NCBI GenBank assembly: GCA_019636845.1
Contig: JAHBWV010000001.1
Span: forward strand, 1,488,001 to 1,552,000
Source: Phycisphaeraceae bacterium
Lineage (GTDB): Bacteria; Planctomycetota; Phycisphaerae; Phycisphaerales; UBA1924
Length of the DNA stretch: 64,000 bases
Direction of reading: 5' to 3'
Positions 33,610 through 42,870 of this stretch are shown one piece after another (within the stretch, counting starts at the first letter, position 1; each line of letters begins with the position of its first letter). The notes under the pieces were generated by a model. It saw only the letters and a program-made list of their open reading frames with translations. It was not told the origin of the DNA and did no database searches. Position numbers and translations under genes: made by a program.

Positions 33610-36405
33610 ATGACTGCGTCATCAACAATGAATGGCATCACCAACCTTGCGCCGGCGATACGGTCGAGTCTGCGGGCAAAGCTTGAGAGGTTGCTGTCGC
33701 GGCCGCTCATCGCCGCGCTGCCCGTCGCCACGCCCCGCTCGGATGTTCATGCGGACGACGGAAAAACCGACCCCTTCCGATCGCTCCAATCGGCGGCATG
33801 GGACAGCCAGCCTTCCGCTGGCCGATCCGGGCAGGCGACCGCGTGGATTGAGAATCCTGAAGACGGCACCTGCCTCGTTCGAGTCGAGATCGATTACCTC
33901 GATCTATGGCGAGGATGCGAGAAGGAAGTTCTGCAGACCGTCAAGAACTCGGTTGACAGTCCGATCACCTTCCTCACGGAGGATCAGAAGACACTCCTCG
34001 AAAGGTCGCCTCGCGAGTTCCTCGCGCTCAGTCCTCGCCCCGAGTCGGCGGAGCTGGTGGCCTACCGGGCGGAGCCGGTTGGTGGCGGCGATCGCGTGGT
34101 CGAACTGACGGTAGCGACGCCTCCCGCGTCGCAGTCGCACCTGCGCTACGTCGCCGTCGTGCCAAACCTCGTTCAGATCCAGCGTCAACTTGAAGCAATC
34201 GACATTCTCGAGCGCGCATCAGACAGCGGATCTCTCGCACCCCTGCGGGCACTCGTCGGCCTCTGCGACCCGTCGGTACTGGACTCAGCCGAAGTTGCCG
34301 ATCGAGCGGGCGAAACCGGAGCGTCGTCAACTGATGAGCGTCTGGATGAGTTCCAGACAGAATGCGTCACGAAAGCGATGTCCACTCCGCACCTCTCGGT
34401 CATTCAAGGCCCGCCTGGCTCCGGCAAGACGACTGTCATCACATCGGTCATCCGTCGGACCGTCGCGCAAGGGGGTCGCGTCCTTGTCGTGTCGCCCACG
34501 CACGCCGCGGTTGACAACGTGGTCGAGAAACTCGTTCCGCGATCCGACGATCTCTCGAATGATCGCCTTGCCCCTCACACGTTGCCTGTCCGCTACTCGG
34601 CGCGCAAGAACAAGCTCTCCGTGAGAGCGACGGAATACTGGGTTGGCAGCACGCGTCAGTCGCGAGGCGCGACAATCTCGGAGCGGCTCCGCCACCGGCT
34701 GTCCGCACAGGTGCCGATCGCAAAGTCGCTCTACGACCGCGAAGACGCCAATGCGCAAGGAGGCGCCGGACTCTCAGCGAGTATCGCAGCCGTCGAGCGG
34801 GTCATATGCGGCACGCCAATCGGCGTTCTTTCTTACGAAGCGGTCAAGAGCGCCGCACCCGCCGCGTTCGACGTCCTGATCGTGGACGAGGTGTCAAAGA
34901 TGACGCTCTCCGAGTTCCTCGCGATCGCCGTGAAAGCGAAGCGGTGGATCCTCGTCGGCGATCCTCAGCAGTTGCCCCCGTACAACGGTGCGGAGGAGAA
35001 TGGGCCGACGCTCGATGACGTGATCGAGCCGGAGCTCGAGCTTGTGTGCTCGGTCGGCGCATTCCTTGAGCGGATCAAGCCCTACGAACGCCGAGAGGCG
35101 AGCCTCATCGTGGTCGCCTCCGACCCCGCGAGGATGGCCGTAGCGATTCGGGCGCACATCGAGGCCGTGAGACTTGAGAACTCACCTCGCATCGCAACAC
35201 TCGCAGAAGGGCCGACGACCGGCATCCTTGTGTGCGAAGGCGACTCATTGGACACCGCCTCGGCAGCCCTGTCTCCAATGCGAGGGCGCGACCGTACTCT
35301 CAATCCCGAGGAACGGGGTTCGTTGCCGATCCTTGTCGAGCGTGGGGTTCGTGTCGCACGGCCGCGATACGCGAGCGGCACGCGCCTGGTGGAGCCGCGC
35401 TTCCGGTGTCAGCCGCTGATCTTTGAGAACGCGTTCAATGTCTACCACGCACAGCCTTGGAGCGAGCGAGCAGGTCAGAAGCTCCCGATCGTGCGCTTCC
35501 GCAACGGACTCGAGAAGTATCTGCCCTCCGACGCTGCGGTTGGATCGTTGAATAAAGACGCCGAGGGGGCCACCGCCGGTGATGCTCGACGATCAATACG
35601 CGCCGAGATTGCAGCCCGCTACGCCATCAACACGGTCTCGGTGTACGACTGGCTGACGGGACTGCCCGCGGACTACTTCGACGTGTCGCCCCTTGTCGAG
35701 TTGCGGGACCTGTCGAACTCGGAAGTCTGTCGCGCTGTTCAGCCTTACGTCGGGGTACTGAAGAAGCAGTACCGCATGCACCCGAGTCTCTCTCGCATCC
35801 CCCGCGAGCTGTTCTACTTCAACGAGGCGTTGTTCGACGGGAGGCCCGGCGAGTCGGCCGACTGCCGCGTGGTGCTAGTTCAGGTGGTTGGGGCCGACGC
35901 TGCGGGAAGCGAGACCAATCAGGCAGAGTGCGATCGAATCTGCAGCATGCTCACGGATCTCAACGAGCGCACCTCCGAGAAGGACAAGAAGCCCGGCATC
36001 ATGGTGATCACGCCCTATCGCGAACAGAGGTCACTCCTTACTGAGGCCATCGAGAGGCTGCGAGACCGGGGCAGGATCGATCGATTGGACGTGGAGATCA
36101 ACACGCTCGATAGCTGCCAGGGGCGCGAGGCGGAACACGTCCTGATCAGTCTGGTGCGGAGCAGGGCTACGCCGTTCTTCGACATGCCCAAACGATGGAA
36201 CGTGGCGTTGACGCGCGCCATGCGGGGGCTCTTCATCGTCGGTGATATCGATTCGTACTTGCGCGAGGCCGCGATCGCGCGACGTGATCAGCGTAGCCAG
36301 CCCCGCGAGCAAGGTGGCCAGCCGCGTCTCTCGATGAGTCTGCTGGCTCGCATTCTTGAGGCGTATGACAGTCAAATCGCGGAACACCGCAGGAGTCGTC
36401 AATGA
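33610..36405 (+). CDS. Superfamily 1 (UPF1-like) DNA/RNA helicase
   Basis: 931 aa from the ATG at 33610 with GGAGG upstream. Motifs: Q266-GPPGSGKT (Walker A), LIVDEVSKM, GDPQQLPP, KQYRMHPSLSRIPRELFYFN, GIMVITPYREQ, TLDSCQGREAEHVLISLVRS, WNVALTRAMRGLFIVGD. The insert between the Walker motifs and the N-terminal 200 residues are unlike standard helicases and may recognise the substrate. Such helicases occur in defence systems with nucleases, but here no nuclease domain is visible in the protein. It overlaps the next gene by ATGA. Confidence 0.92.
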   Translation: MTASSTMNGITNLAPAIRSSLRAKLERLLSRPLIAALPVATPRSDVHADDGKTDPFRSLQSAAWDSQPSAGRSGQATAWIENPEDGTCLVRVEIDYLDLWRGCEKEVLQTVKNSVDSPITFLTEDQKTLLERSPREFLALSPRPESAELVAYRAEPVGGGDRVVELTVATPPASQSHLRYVAVVPNLVQIQRQLEAIDILERASDSGSLAPLRALVGLCDPSVLDSAEVADRAGETGASSTDERLDEFQTECVTKAMSTPHLSVIQGPPGSGKTTVITSVIRRTVAQGGRVLVVSPTHAAVDNVVEKLVPRSDDLSNDRLAPHTLPVRYSARKNKLSVRATEYWVGSTRQSRGATISERLRHRLSAQVPIAKSLYDREDANAQGGAGLSASIAAVERVICGTPIGVLSYEAVKSAAPAAFDVLIVDEVSKMTLSEFLAIAVKAKRWILVGDPQQLPPYNGAEENGPTLDDVIEPELELVCSVGAFLERIKPYERREASLIVVASDPARMAVAIRAHIEAVRLENSPRIATLAEGPTTGILVCEGDSLDTASAALSPMRGRDRTLNPEERGSLPILVERGVRVARPRYASGTRLVEPRFRCQPLIFENAFNVYHAQPWSERAGQKLPIVRFRNGLEKYLPSDAAVGSLNKDAEGATAGDARRSIRAEIAARYAINTVSVYDWLTGLPADYFDVSPLVELRDLSNSEVCRAVQPYVGVLKKQYRMHPSLSRIPRELFYFNEALFDGRPGESADCRVVLVQVVGADAAGSETNQAECDRICSMLTDLNERTSEKDKKPGIMVITPYREQRSLLTEAIERLRDRGRIDRLDVEINTLDSCQGREAEHVLISLVRSRATPFFDMPKRWNVALTRAMRGLFIVGDIDSYLREAAIARRDQRSQPREQGGQPRLSMSLLARILEAYDSQIAEHRRSRQ

Positions 36406-36659
36406 AAGGTCAATCGAACAACGATCGTGATGTTCTCACTCGTGGGGAGATCGAGCGTCTGTGTCTGCTGGGTGCGATTTCGGACAGCGGGTGTACCCCG
36501 GAAGAGCTGACACCTCGACTTGGGCTCTCACCGCTGCTTCATGGAGCCGTCGCGGCAGCACTGGCGCCTCTCGTGGACAGCGGCTTGGTCGAGAAATGTG
36601 AGGCGAGCGTCGTTCGATCGCAATCCGGCGAGCAAGAGTTGCGACGGAGCCGCGAGTGA
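36402..36659 (+). CDS. Small winged-helix-like protein coupled to the helicase
   Basis: 85 aa, ATGA overlap with the helicase. TRGEIERLCLLGAISDSGCTPEELTPRLGLSPLLHGAVAAALAPLVDSGLVEKCEASVVRS fits a winged helix with two strands. Possibly a regulator or DNA-contacting partner of the helicase. Confidence 0.6.
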   Translation: MKGQSNNDRDVLTRGEIERLCLLGAISDSGCTPEELTPRLGLSPLLHGAVAAALAPLVDSGLVEKCEASVVRSQSGEQELRRSRE

Positions 36660-36804
36660 CTGGCGCGGCCAGCGCACGCTATTGCGGCGCGCGTATGGTG
36701 TCATTGAAAGTCTCTCTTGGTGCGAGCGAGCGAGCGAGCGTGCGACGATGAGCGATGAGCGACGAGGGTTGGGTTTGATCTGTCCGTCACACAGGAAGAA
36801 TCCC

Positions 36805-37530
36805 GTGAGCAACTCCATACCGAAGCCCATGCACGGCTATCTCATTGCGCTAGGAACGGCCCTGCTCTCGGGCGCTCTGGCCACCTGTGGCACGCTGTGG
36901 GTGAACGAGCAGGAACGAGCCGCCAGACAGCGAGAGCAGGCCGAGCTTCGTGCGGCTCACGTCCTGGACGAGATGTGGCGTGTACGCGACGAGTACGACG
37001 CCATCATGAGGACCGGGGTCCGCCTCGGGGGACACATGGACCTGCTCATCCAGCAAATGCACAGCATGATGCGGTACGGGCTCGATTGGGCAAGCAGCGA
37101 CCCACTTCCGCAGCTGTCCCCGCACTTCACCGCGGACGCACAGCGAGTCGCGATCGAAATCTCAACGCTTGTGCAGCAGGCGATCCCCGAATGGGCGGCG
37201 GCGAGGTCCGGGGTCGAGGCCCGCATTCAGCGGTACTTCGGAGGCGAAGTCGCCGCGTTGGCCATGACCCCGCCGACGAGTTTGGACTTGGACGTATTCA
37301 TGGAGTTCAGCACAGTGCATCGGTCCTTCACTGAGGAGATGATCCTTAAGGACGCCGCCGGACGCCAAGCCTGGGCCAGCGAATCGAGGACGCTCCTCGA
37401 CAGGACGATGACCGAGTACGGAGACGGAGCGGGCGCGGTGCTGTCTACGTGGCGGGAGTCGGTCCTGACCCGGATGGATCAGCGAATCGCTGAGCGAGAA
37501 GGCTCGCGAGCAGCCGCTGCGTCGGAGTAA
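36805..37530 (+). CDS. Membrane-anchored helical protein
   Basis: 241 aa from a GTG at 36805 with AGGAAG 7 bp upstream; ATGs at 36748 and 36829 are alternatives. One membrane segment (GYLIALGTALLSGALATCGTLWV) is followed by a coiled coil (NEQERAARQREQAELRAAHVLDEMWRVRDEYDAIM) and further helices. No family recognised. Third gene of the cassette with the helicase. A membrane effector is one possible reading. Confidence 0.6.
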   Translation: MSNSIPKPMHGYLIALGTALLSGALATCGTLWVNEQERAARQREQAELRAAHVLDEMWRVRDEYDAIMRTGVRLGGHMDLLIQQMHSMMRYGLDWASSDPLPQLSPHFTADAQRVAIEISTLVQQAIPEWAAARSGVEARIQRYFGGEVAALAMTPPTSLDLDVFMEFSTVHRSFTEEMILKDAAGRQAWASESRTLLDRTMTEYGDGAGAVLSTWRESVLTRMDQRIAEREGSRAAAASE

Positions 37531-37600
37531 CACAAGTGTAATTGTTGCGCTACGTTTCCGGGTACAAGGCGCGGCTCAGCCATTCACCGCTCACTCGTGC

Positions 37601-38785
37601 TCATCCCTTCACCAAGCGTGCCGTCGCAGAGTCATACCGAAAGCGATCGATTGACCCGTCCTTCATCCTGTCGATCGCTTCGTCGATCGCGTGCAGTGGC
37701 ACGAGAAACCACTCCGAAGGTGCCACGTCAAAGCCAAATCGATCCTTGAGCGTCATGTCCACGCGGACGTTGCCGAATACTTTGTGTAGCAACGCTTCCA
37801 GCTTCTTCCCGTTGACGTTGGCCAGCTTGTACACCGCAACCAGTTCGACATCGGCCAAGAGGTAGGTTGCGTCCTTTCGCGCATTGGCAAGTCGCGTCTT
37901 GACATCGCCACTCGTGACGCCGATCTTGTGAAGAACCATGCGGTTCTGGGCCACGTACGGATGATCTGAGAGGCTTCGCAGCACATAGACACATCCCGAT
38001 AGCTGGTCGCCGTCCTCTTTCGTTCCTGCGAAGAGCGGGGGGACGATGAGTGGACTTATCCGACGACCGTTCGCGTCCTCCTCTCGTGACATGGCCCGTT
38101 GAAGGGATCGAATGAGCATCTCGCTCTCCGTTCCATTGTCGTAGATAACGCGAATGCGACCGTTCGGACCGAATCTCTCGGAGCGTTCGATGACCTTGGC
38201 GACATAGACCATCTGCCCGCTGATGATGAAGAGATCGCCCTCATCAACGTCTGAGCGACCGCCAATGTACGGCGAAGTCGTTCGCAGGCCCGAGTCCAAG
38301 TCGCGCTGCACCCGCTCGAAGACGGGGCGAAAGGTCTCAAAGTCCGGGCACGGCGTCCGCTGGGCGATCTCTTCGGCGGCTTGACGCTCCTTATGGGATC
38401 GCACGTGCACCAGTTTCGTCACATCGTCTTCGCCAAGGCCATCGCCGAGAGCGGCCAGGAGTTCCGCATCATCAGGGTCAGTCGAGCCGCCGCCGTCCGC
38501 ATCTGTGGCGGCCCCCAGAATCCCGCGAGTGTCCACTTCTCGAAGTACGGCGCGGCACTCGGGTGACTGACGCAGGCTGTCCAACCGAACCGCATACAGG
38601 CGCTCGAAGATATCGCGATCGTGACCATGCTGCGGCAGCCGTCCGTGCTGCGAGACAAACCGCTCGATCTCCTCAAACCCGGCGATAATGCGCTGCTCAA
38701 GCGCGGAGCGGCCGCCCTGCCTCTCCTCGACGCCGAAATCCTCGGCGAGTTCCCGCATTAGTGATTCGTCGTCGATCTCGCTCAT
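37601..38785 (-). CDS. GIY-YIG (T5orf172-like) nuclease-family protein, YeeC-like
   Basis: 394 aa. The C-terminal third has the GIY-YIG pattern: GCVYVLRSLSDHPYVAQNRMVLHKIGVTSGDVKTRLANARKDATYLLADVELVAVYKLANVNGKKLEALLHKVF. The N-terminal half is helical with an acidic centre. It lies 6 bp after the helicase gene on the same strand. In Bacillus, yeeA-yeeB-yeeC pairs an MmeI-like methylase, a helicase and such a protein; the same three types are present here, which I recall rather than prove. Confidence 0.8.
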   Translation of the reverse strand: MSEIDDESLMRELAEDFGVEERQGGRSALEQRIIAGFEEIERFVSQHGRLPQHGHDRDIFERLYAVRLDSLRQSPECRAVLREVDTRGILGAATDADGGGSTDPDDAELLAALGDGLGEDDVTKLVHVRSHKERQAAEEIAQRTPCPDFETFRPVFERVQRDLDSGLRTTSPYIGGRSDVDEGDLFIISGQMVYVAKVIERSERFGPNGRIRVIYDNGTESEMLIRSLQRAMSREEDANGRRISPLIVPPLFAGTKEDGDQLSGCVYVLRSLSDHPYVAQNRMVLHKIGVTSGDVKTRLANARKDATYLLADVELVAVYKLANVNGKKLEALLHKVFGNVRVDMTLKDRFGFDVAPSEWFLVPLHAIDEAIDRMKDGSIDRFRYDSATARLVKG

Positions 38786-38791
38786 CTCGGC

Positions 38792-40876
38792 TCACGCCTT
38801 CTTCTCGTAGTGCCCCTCTTTGGCAAACCGCATGTACGCCTGTGCCCCCTCGGCGAGCTTCTTTTCCCACGCATCGGCTGATGTCAACGACGGCGGCCGA
38901 CCACGTTCCCTCTTCCATTGCAGCGCTCGAACCGCGTACACGCGGGCCTCTTCCGGGGTCATCGTAGACTTCCGTCCCGCGATCACCTCTGCAATGGCCC
39001 GGAGCCGCGTTTCACCCAGCGACTTGGCCATGATCGCGTACGCAGCGCCGAACGGGTTGACCGAGTCAATCAGGTCGATGTTCAGCTCTCGCACCGACAT
39101 GTGATACCTGCGGATGCCGTCGATCAAAGCAGTATTCTCTTTCACCTCCTCATCCTCGATCATCTTCGCGATCGTCTCCTTTCCCTTCTGCACGAAGTTG
39201 ATCGCAGCTATCGCCTGTTGGCGGACAGCCTCCTGATCCTCGTCGGTCAGAGCCGGGTACTTCTCCTTGATGATCTTCCCCATCCGCACCTGCGTGATCT
39301 CCTGCGAGGGCGTCTCCTGGTCAAACATGCCCATCTGCACGGTCTTCTCGTCCTGCACGAAGGCGGTGACCAGTTCGTTCAGGTCCTCGCGACAGATGCG
39401 CAGTGCCTCCTCGCTCTTGGGCATGGCCAGCCCATTGATCTCCATCTGGATGGTGCCTGTCGCGGGATCAACGCCGATGTTCTCCTTGCCAATCTGATAG
39501 CCGTCGGGCCCGTAATCCAAGCCCGGCTGAGGTCCGCCCCCGTTTGGGTCTTTCGGCTTGAACTCGAAGCGCGGGGCCAGCACCTGCTCCATCAGCAAAC
39601 TAGCGGCGATCGCCTTCAAAGTATCGTTCACCGCCTCGACCACGCTCGCCTCGGTCGCATCCGGTTCAGCGATCAGGTTGGTGAACCGCGCTCGCAGTTT
39701 GCCCGGGGCGTCCCGCGTAGCGCGCCCGATGATCTGCACGATCTCGGTCAGGCTCGACCGATACCCGACCGTCAGGGCGTGCTCGCACCAGATCCAATCG
39801 AACCCTTCCTTGGCCATCCCCAGCGCGATGATGATGTCCACATGATCGCGGTTGTTCTTCTGCGAAGCGTCGCGGAGCGCCGCCGCGACTCTCTCTCGTT
39901 TGATCTCGTCGTCCACGAGATCGGCCACGCGCAGGATCTTGCCAGAACGGGATTTGACCAACTGGAAGCCCGTCACCGGGTCCACACCCTGCCACTCACC
40001 GAGCCCGCTGAGTATCGCATTGGCCTCGTTGATCTTGTCGCGCGTGCTCTCGCGGGCGTTCACATTAGGGATGTGGATGATTGTCTTCTCGTCGGGGTTG
40101 AGCACGTCGAAGATGCTCTTCTTCCCCTCCCGCTGCTCCAAGTACGAGCCAGTGTAAAAGTAGTAGCCGATGTCGAGCTCTTTCAGATACTTGTATCCGT
40201 TGAGCTGCTCGTAATAGGTGTACGTGACCGTGCGGAACTTCTCTTCATCATCTGGGTGCAGAACGGCCGCGGCATCGCCACGGAAGTAGCTTCCGGTCAT
40301 GGCGACGATGTGGACCCTGTCCCGGGAGATCAGCTCCCGCACAAACTCGCCCAGGCGACTCTCTTCGCTTGAAGAGACGTGGTGGAACTCATCCACCGCG
40401 ATCAATCGGTCATCAAACGCCTCCGCACCGAGCTTCTCGAAGGCGAATCGAAACGTGGCGTGCGTGCAGATGAGCACCTTGTCGTCGCTGGCGAGGAACT
40501 TGCGAACGGCCTCCACCTTGCTGCCGTTGTCGCCACCGGGCGCATCGCAGAGGTTCCAACGCGGCTCGACCTTCCAGTCTGCATCAAAGCCGAACTGGCT
40601 GAGGGGTTCATCGTGGAAGCTCGCCCCGATTGTCTTCTCAGGGACGGTGACAATGGCCTGCTTCATGCCTTGGTGGCGAAGTTTGTCGAGCGCCACAAAC
40701 ATCAGCGCTCGGCTCTTGCCGGATGCTGGGGGACTTTTGATCAGCAAGTACTGCTCGCCGCGATGCAGCCAGACGCGTGCCTGCATCGGCCGCATCCCCA
40801 GCGCATCGGACGCGGCCGAACGGCCATCGTGGGCGTACCGAACGGAAACGGCCGGGATCGCGATTGGGTTGCTCAT
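38792..40876 (-). CDS. DEAD/DEAH-type helicase (YeeB-like)
   Basis: 694 aa. SF2 motifs: KSPPASGKSRALMFVALDKL (Walker A), AVDEFHHVSS in the DExx position, MTGSYFRG for motif III, and VGYRSSLTEIVQIIGRATRDAPGK for motif VI. The C-terminal 200 residues are helical. It stands between the GIY-YIG gene and rhuM with gaps of 6 and 0 bp, so they form one operon. Confidence 0.9.
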   Translation of the reverse strand: MSNPIAIPAVSVRYAHDGRSAASDALGMRPMQARVWLHRGEQYLLIKSPPASGKSRALMFVALDKLRHQGMKQAIVTVPEKTIGASFHDEPLSQFGFDADWKVEPRWNLCDAPGGDNGSKVEAVRKFLASDDKVLICTHATFRFAFEKLGAEAFDDRLIAVDEFHHVSSSEESRLGEFVRELISRDRVHIVAMTGSYFRGDAAAVLHPDDEEKFRTVTYTYYEQLNGYKYLKELDIGYYFYTGSYLEQREGKKSIFDVLNPDEKTIIHIPNVNARESTRDKINEANAILSGLGEWQGVDPVTGFQLVKSRSGKILRVADLVDDEIKRERVAAALRDASQKNNRDHVDIIIALGMAKEGFDWIWCEHALTVGYRSSLTEIVQIIGRATRDAPGKLRARFTNLIAEPDATEASVVEAVNDTLKAIAASLLMEQVLAPRFEFKPKDPNGGGPQPGLDYGPDGYQIGKENIGVDPATGTIQMEINGLAMPKSEEALRICREDLNELVTAFVQDEKTVQMGMFDQETPSQEITQVRMGKIIKEKYPALTDEDQEAVRQQAIAAINFVQKGKETIAKMIEDEEVKENTALIDGIRRYHMSVRELNIDLIDSVNPFGAAYAIMAKSLGETRLRAIAEVIAGRKSTMTPEEARVYAVRALQWKRERGRPPSLTSADAWEKKLAEGAQAYMRFAKEGHYEKKA

Positions 40877-41911
40877 CTACTTCTCTCCGCCTTTCGGCCT
40901 CTTCTTGCTGCGCGTGATCTTCTTGTCCAGTTCCTCGATCTCGCGCAACTCCCGTGCATCCGCCTGATCGGCCGCACTCGCCTCCGCGGCGCGGCGGCCA
41001 GCGTCGAATGCTTCGTACCGCTCGTGCGCGATCTCCTTCATCCGGTCGTGGCTCACCGAGCCCGGTCCTTTGAGCAGCGGCCGCTCGTTGAACGCGATCA
41101 TCTTGTCCACGTTGGCGCGCCAGAAGTCCAGCGTCAGATCCTTGCGTTCCTTCACGCGCAGTTCCGCCTGCTCCAGGAAGATCACCACCAGACGATTCAG
41201 CGTGTCCACCTCATCCGCGCTCAGGTAGTTCTTCGCGATGATGACATCCTGCTTGCGGACCCGCTGGCCGTCCCACGCAGTCAGATTCATGTTGGGCTTG
41301 GCGGGGTCGGACCGACCAACGATGATCTCGGCGGCGGTGTGCCCGGTCGCGGCGAAGAGCAGCTTGTTCTGCACCTCGGCAAAGAACTGGTGCGTCTCCG
41401 GCTCGGTCACTTTGTAGTCGCTGCTCAGCGAGAAGAGTTCGCGTACCTTCTGGTAGAACCGCTTCTCCGAGGCCCGGATGTCGCGGATGCGGGCCAGCAG
41501 CTCATCGAAGTAGTCCCAGCGGCCTGTTCCCTTCAGCCGTTCATCATCGATCGCAAACCCCTTGACAACAAACTCGCGCAGGTGCGTGGTCGCCCACTGG
41601 CGGAACTGCGTGCCGCGCGGCGAGCGGACCCGGAAGCCGATGGCGAGGATCAAGTCGAGGTTGTAGAGTGTGATCCTGCGCTCGACTTGCCGGTTACCCT
41701 CGGTTTGAACTGTCAAGGATTCCTTGACAGTTGCCTCCGCCCGCAACTCCTTGTCCTCAAGGATGTTCCGTGCGTGCAGTGAGACGTTCTGCTTGGTCGT
41801 CTGGAAGAGCTCGGCGATCTCCCCCTGCGTCAGCCACACCGTCTCCCCTTCGACGCGCAGATTCATGCGCGTGCGGCCGTCCTCGGACGTGTAGAGGATG
41901 ATGTCGCTCAT
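40877..41911 (-). CDS. rhuM: RhuM family protein
   Basis: 344 aa from the ATG at 41911, overlapping the upstream gene by 4 bp. Family features: ILYTSEDGRTRMNLRVEGETVWLTQGEIAELFQTTKQNVSLHARNILEDKEL (HTH-like N-terminus), ITLYNLDLILAIGFRVRSPRGTQFRQWATTHLREFVVKGF, and a Fic/Doc-distant C-terminal half. The name comes from a Salmonella pathogenicity island; its biochemical role is unknown. It often occurs with restriction genes. Confidence 0.9.
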   Translation of the reverse strand: MSDIILYTSEDGRTRMNLRVEGETVWLTQGEIAELFQTTKQNVSLHARNILEDKELRAEATVKESLTVQTEGNRQVERRITLYNLDLILAIGFRVRSPRGTQFRQWATTHLREFVVKGFAIDDERLKGTGRWDYFDELLARIRDIRASEKRFYQKVRELFSLSSDYKVTEPETHQFFAEVQNKLLFAATGHTAAEIIVGRSDPAKPNMNLTAWDGQRVRKQDVIIAKNYLSADEVDTLNRLVVIFLEQAELRVKERKDLTLDFWRANVDKMIAFNERPLLKGPGSVSHDRMKEIAHERYEAFDAGRRAAEASAADQADARELREIEELDKKITRSKKRPKGGEK

Positions 41912-42870
41912 ACGGGCTCTCCCCCAATGGCACATGCCGCGGCAACACCGAGCCGCCACGCCTCGTCGATCTGCTCGTCGCTGGCAAGGTAGAACTCGCC
42001 GTCCAAATGCTCAGCCCCTGCCGCAAGGTAACGCTTCATCGCGTATTCACCGGCCTCGGCGGCGCTGAAAGTCCAGCGCGGCGTTGGGTTGGTCGCAAGT
42101 GTGGTGCGGTGGGTCTTCCATCTGAACGCCCCACGAGGGAGGGCCCCTTGAAACTGGAGGCGGCGTGACTCCGGGCTGGCCGCGAGCCCGATCTTGATGA
42201 TGAGGCGTCCCTCGGCGGGCTTTCCGAGGAAGTCGTCGATTGGGCCGTCCAGCCGCAGGATGTAGAGATGACGCGCGAGCCCCTGCGTAACCGGGGGAAC
42301 GAGGTAGCCGCCCTGATTCTCGGGACCCGCGCGAACCCAACCCGTCGGCGCGGGGGACGGGCCAGCGGCCATCGAACCACCGCGAGGCTGATAGACCGGC
42401 ACCTCCACCCACGGCGTCTCTCGCAGCAGGGCCAACTGCTTGGCATCGGTTATGACCACGCCGTGCGTCCCCACTGCCTGCGCCCGCTGAAGAAGCGTGG
42501 CATCGAACTCCCGGGTTTCGAGGCGATACTCGGGCACATAGGTGAATGCACGAACGGCGCGAAGGGCAAATCGCCACTTTGAAGGCTCAAGGTTGTGGTA
42601 GGTCGGATGCGTGAAATCGTCGCGGTCACCCTTCTGGTGGCTGATGAGGTAGAACCCAACGATCCTTCCCTGCTCATCCTTCTCAGCAATCGGGGCGCTC
42701 AACGTCACGTTGCAGACGAGAATGAACGGGTCGGAGAGCGTCTTGCAGATGGTGTCACGCCGACCTTCGCCCGACCAGCCGAGCGCGCCCCACATCTCCG
42801 GTGCCCAGCCCCAGAATGACTTGAAGAGCACGGACCGCCCATCCCAGACTTCCGCCGCGGCATCGCTCAT
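41908..42870 (-). CDS. Protein with a GIY-YIG-like C-terminal domain
   Basis: 320 aa. The N-terminal half is mixed alpha/beta (GRSVLFKSFWGWAPEMWG, VGFYLISHQKGDRDDFTHPTYH). From about residue 205, ARHLYILRLDGPIDDF, RLIIKIGLAASPESRRLQFQGALP and EYAMKRYLAAGAEHLDGEFYLAS look like the strands and basic helix of a GIY-YIG fold. If right, this operon has two such nucleases. ATG overlaps on both sides. Confidence 0.6.
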   Translation of the reverse strand: MSDAAAEVWDGRSVLFKSFWGWAPEMWGALGWSGEGRRDTICKTLSDPFILVCNVTLSAPIAEKDEQGRIVGFYLISHQKGDRDDFTHPTYHNLEPSKWRFALRAVRAFTYVPEYRLETREFDATLLQRAQAVGTHGVVITDAKQLALLRETPWVEVPVYQPRGGSMAAGPSPAPTGWVRAGPENQGGYLVPPVTQGLARHLYILRLDGPIDDFLGKPAEGRLIIKIGLAASPESRRLQFQGALPRGAFRWKTHRTTLATNPTPRWTFSAAEAGEYAMKRYLAAGAEHLDGEFYLASDEQIDEAWRLGVAAACAIGGEPV

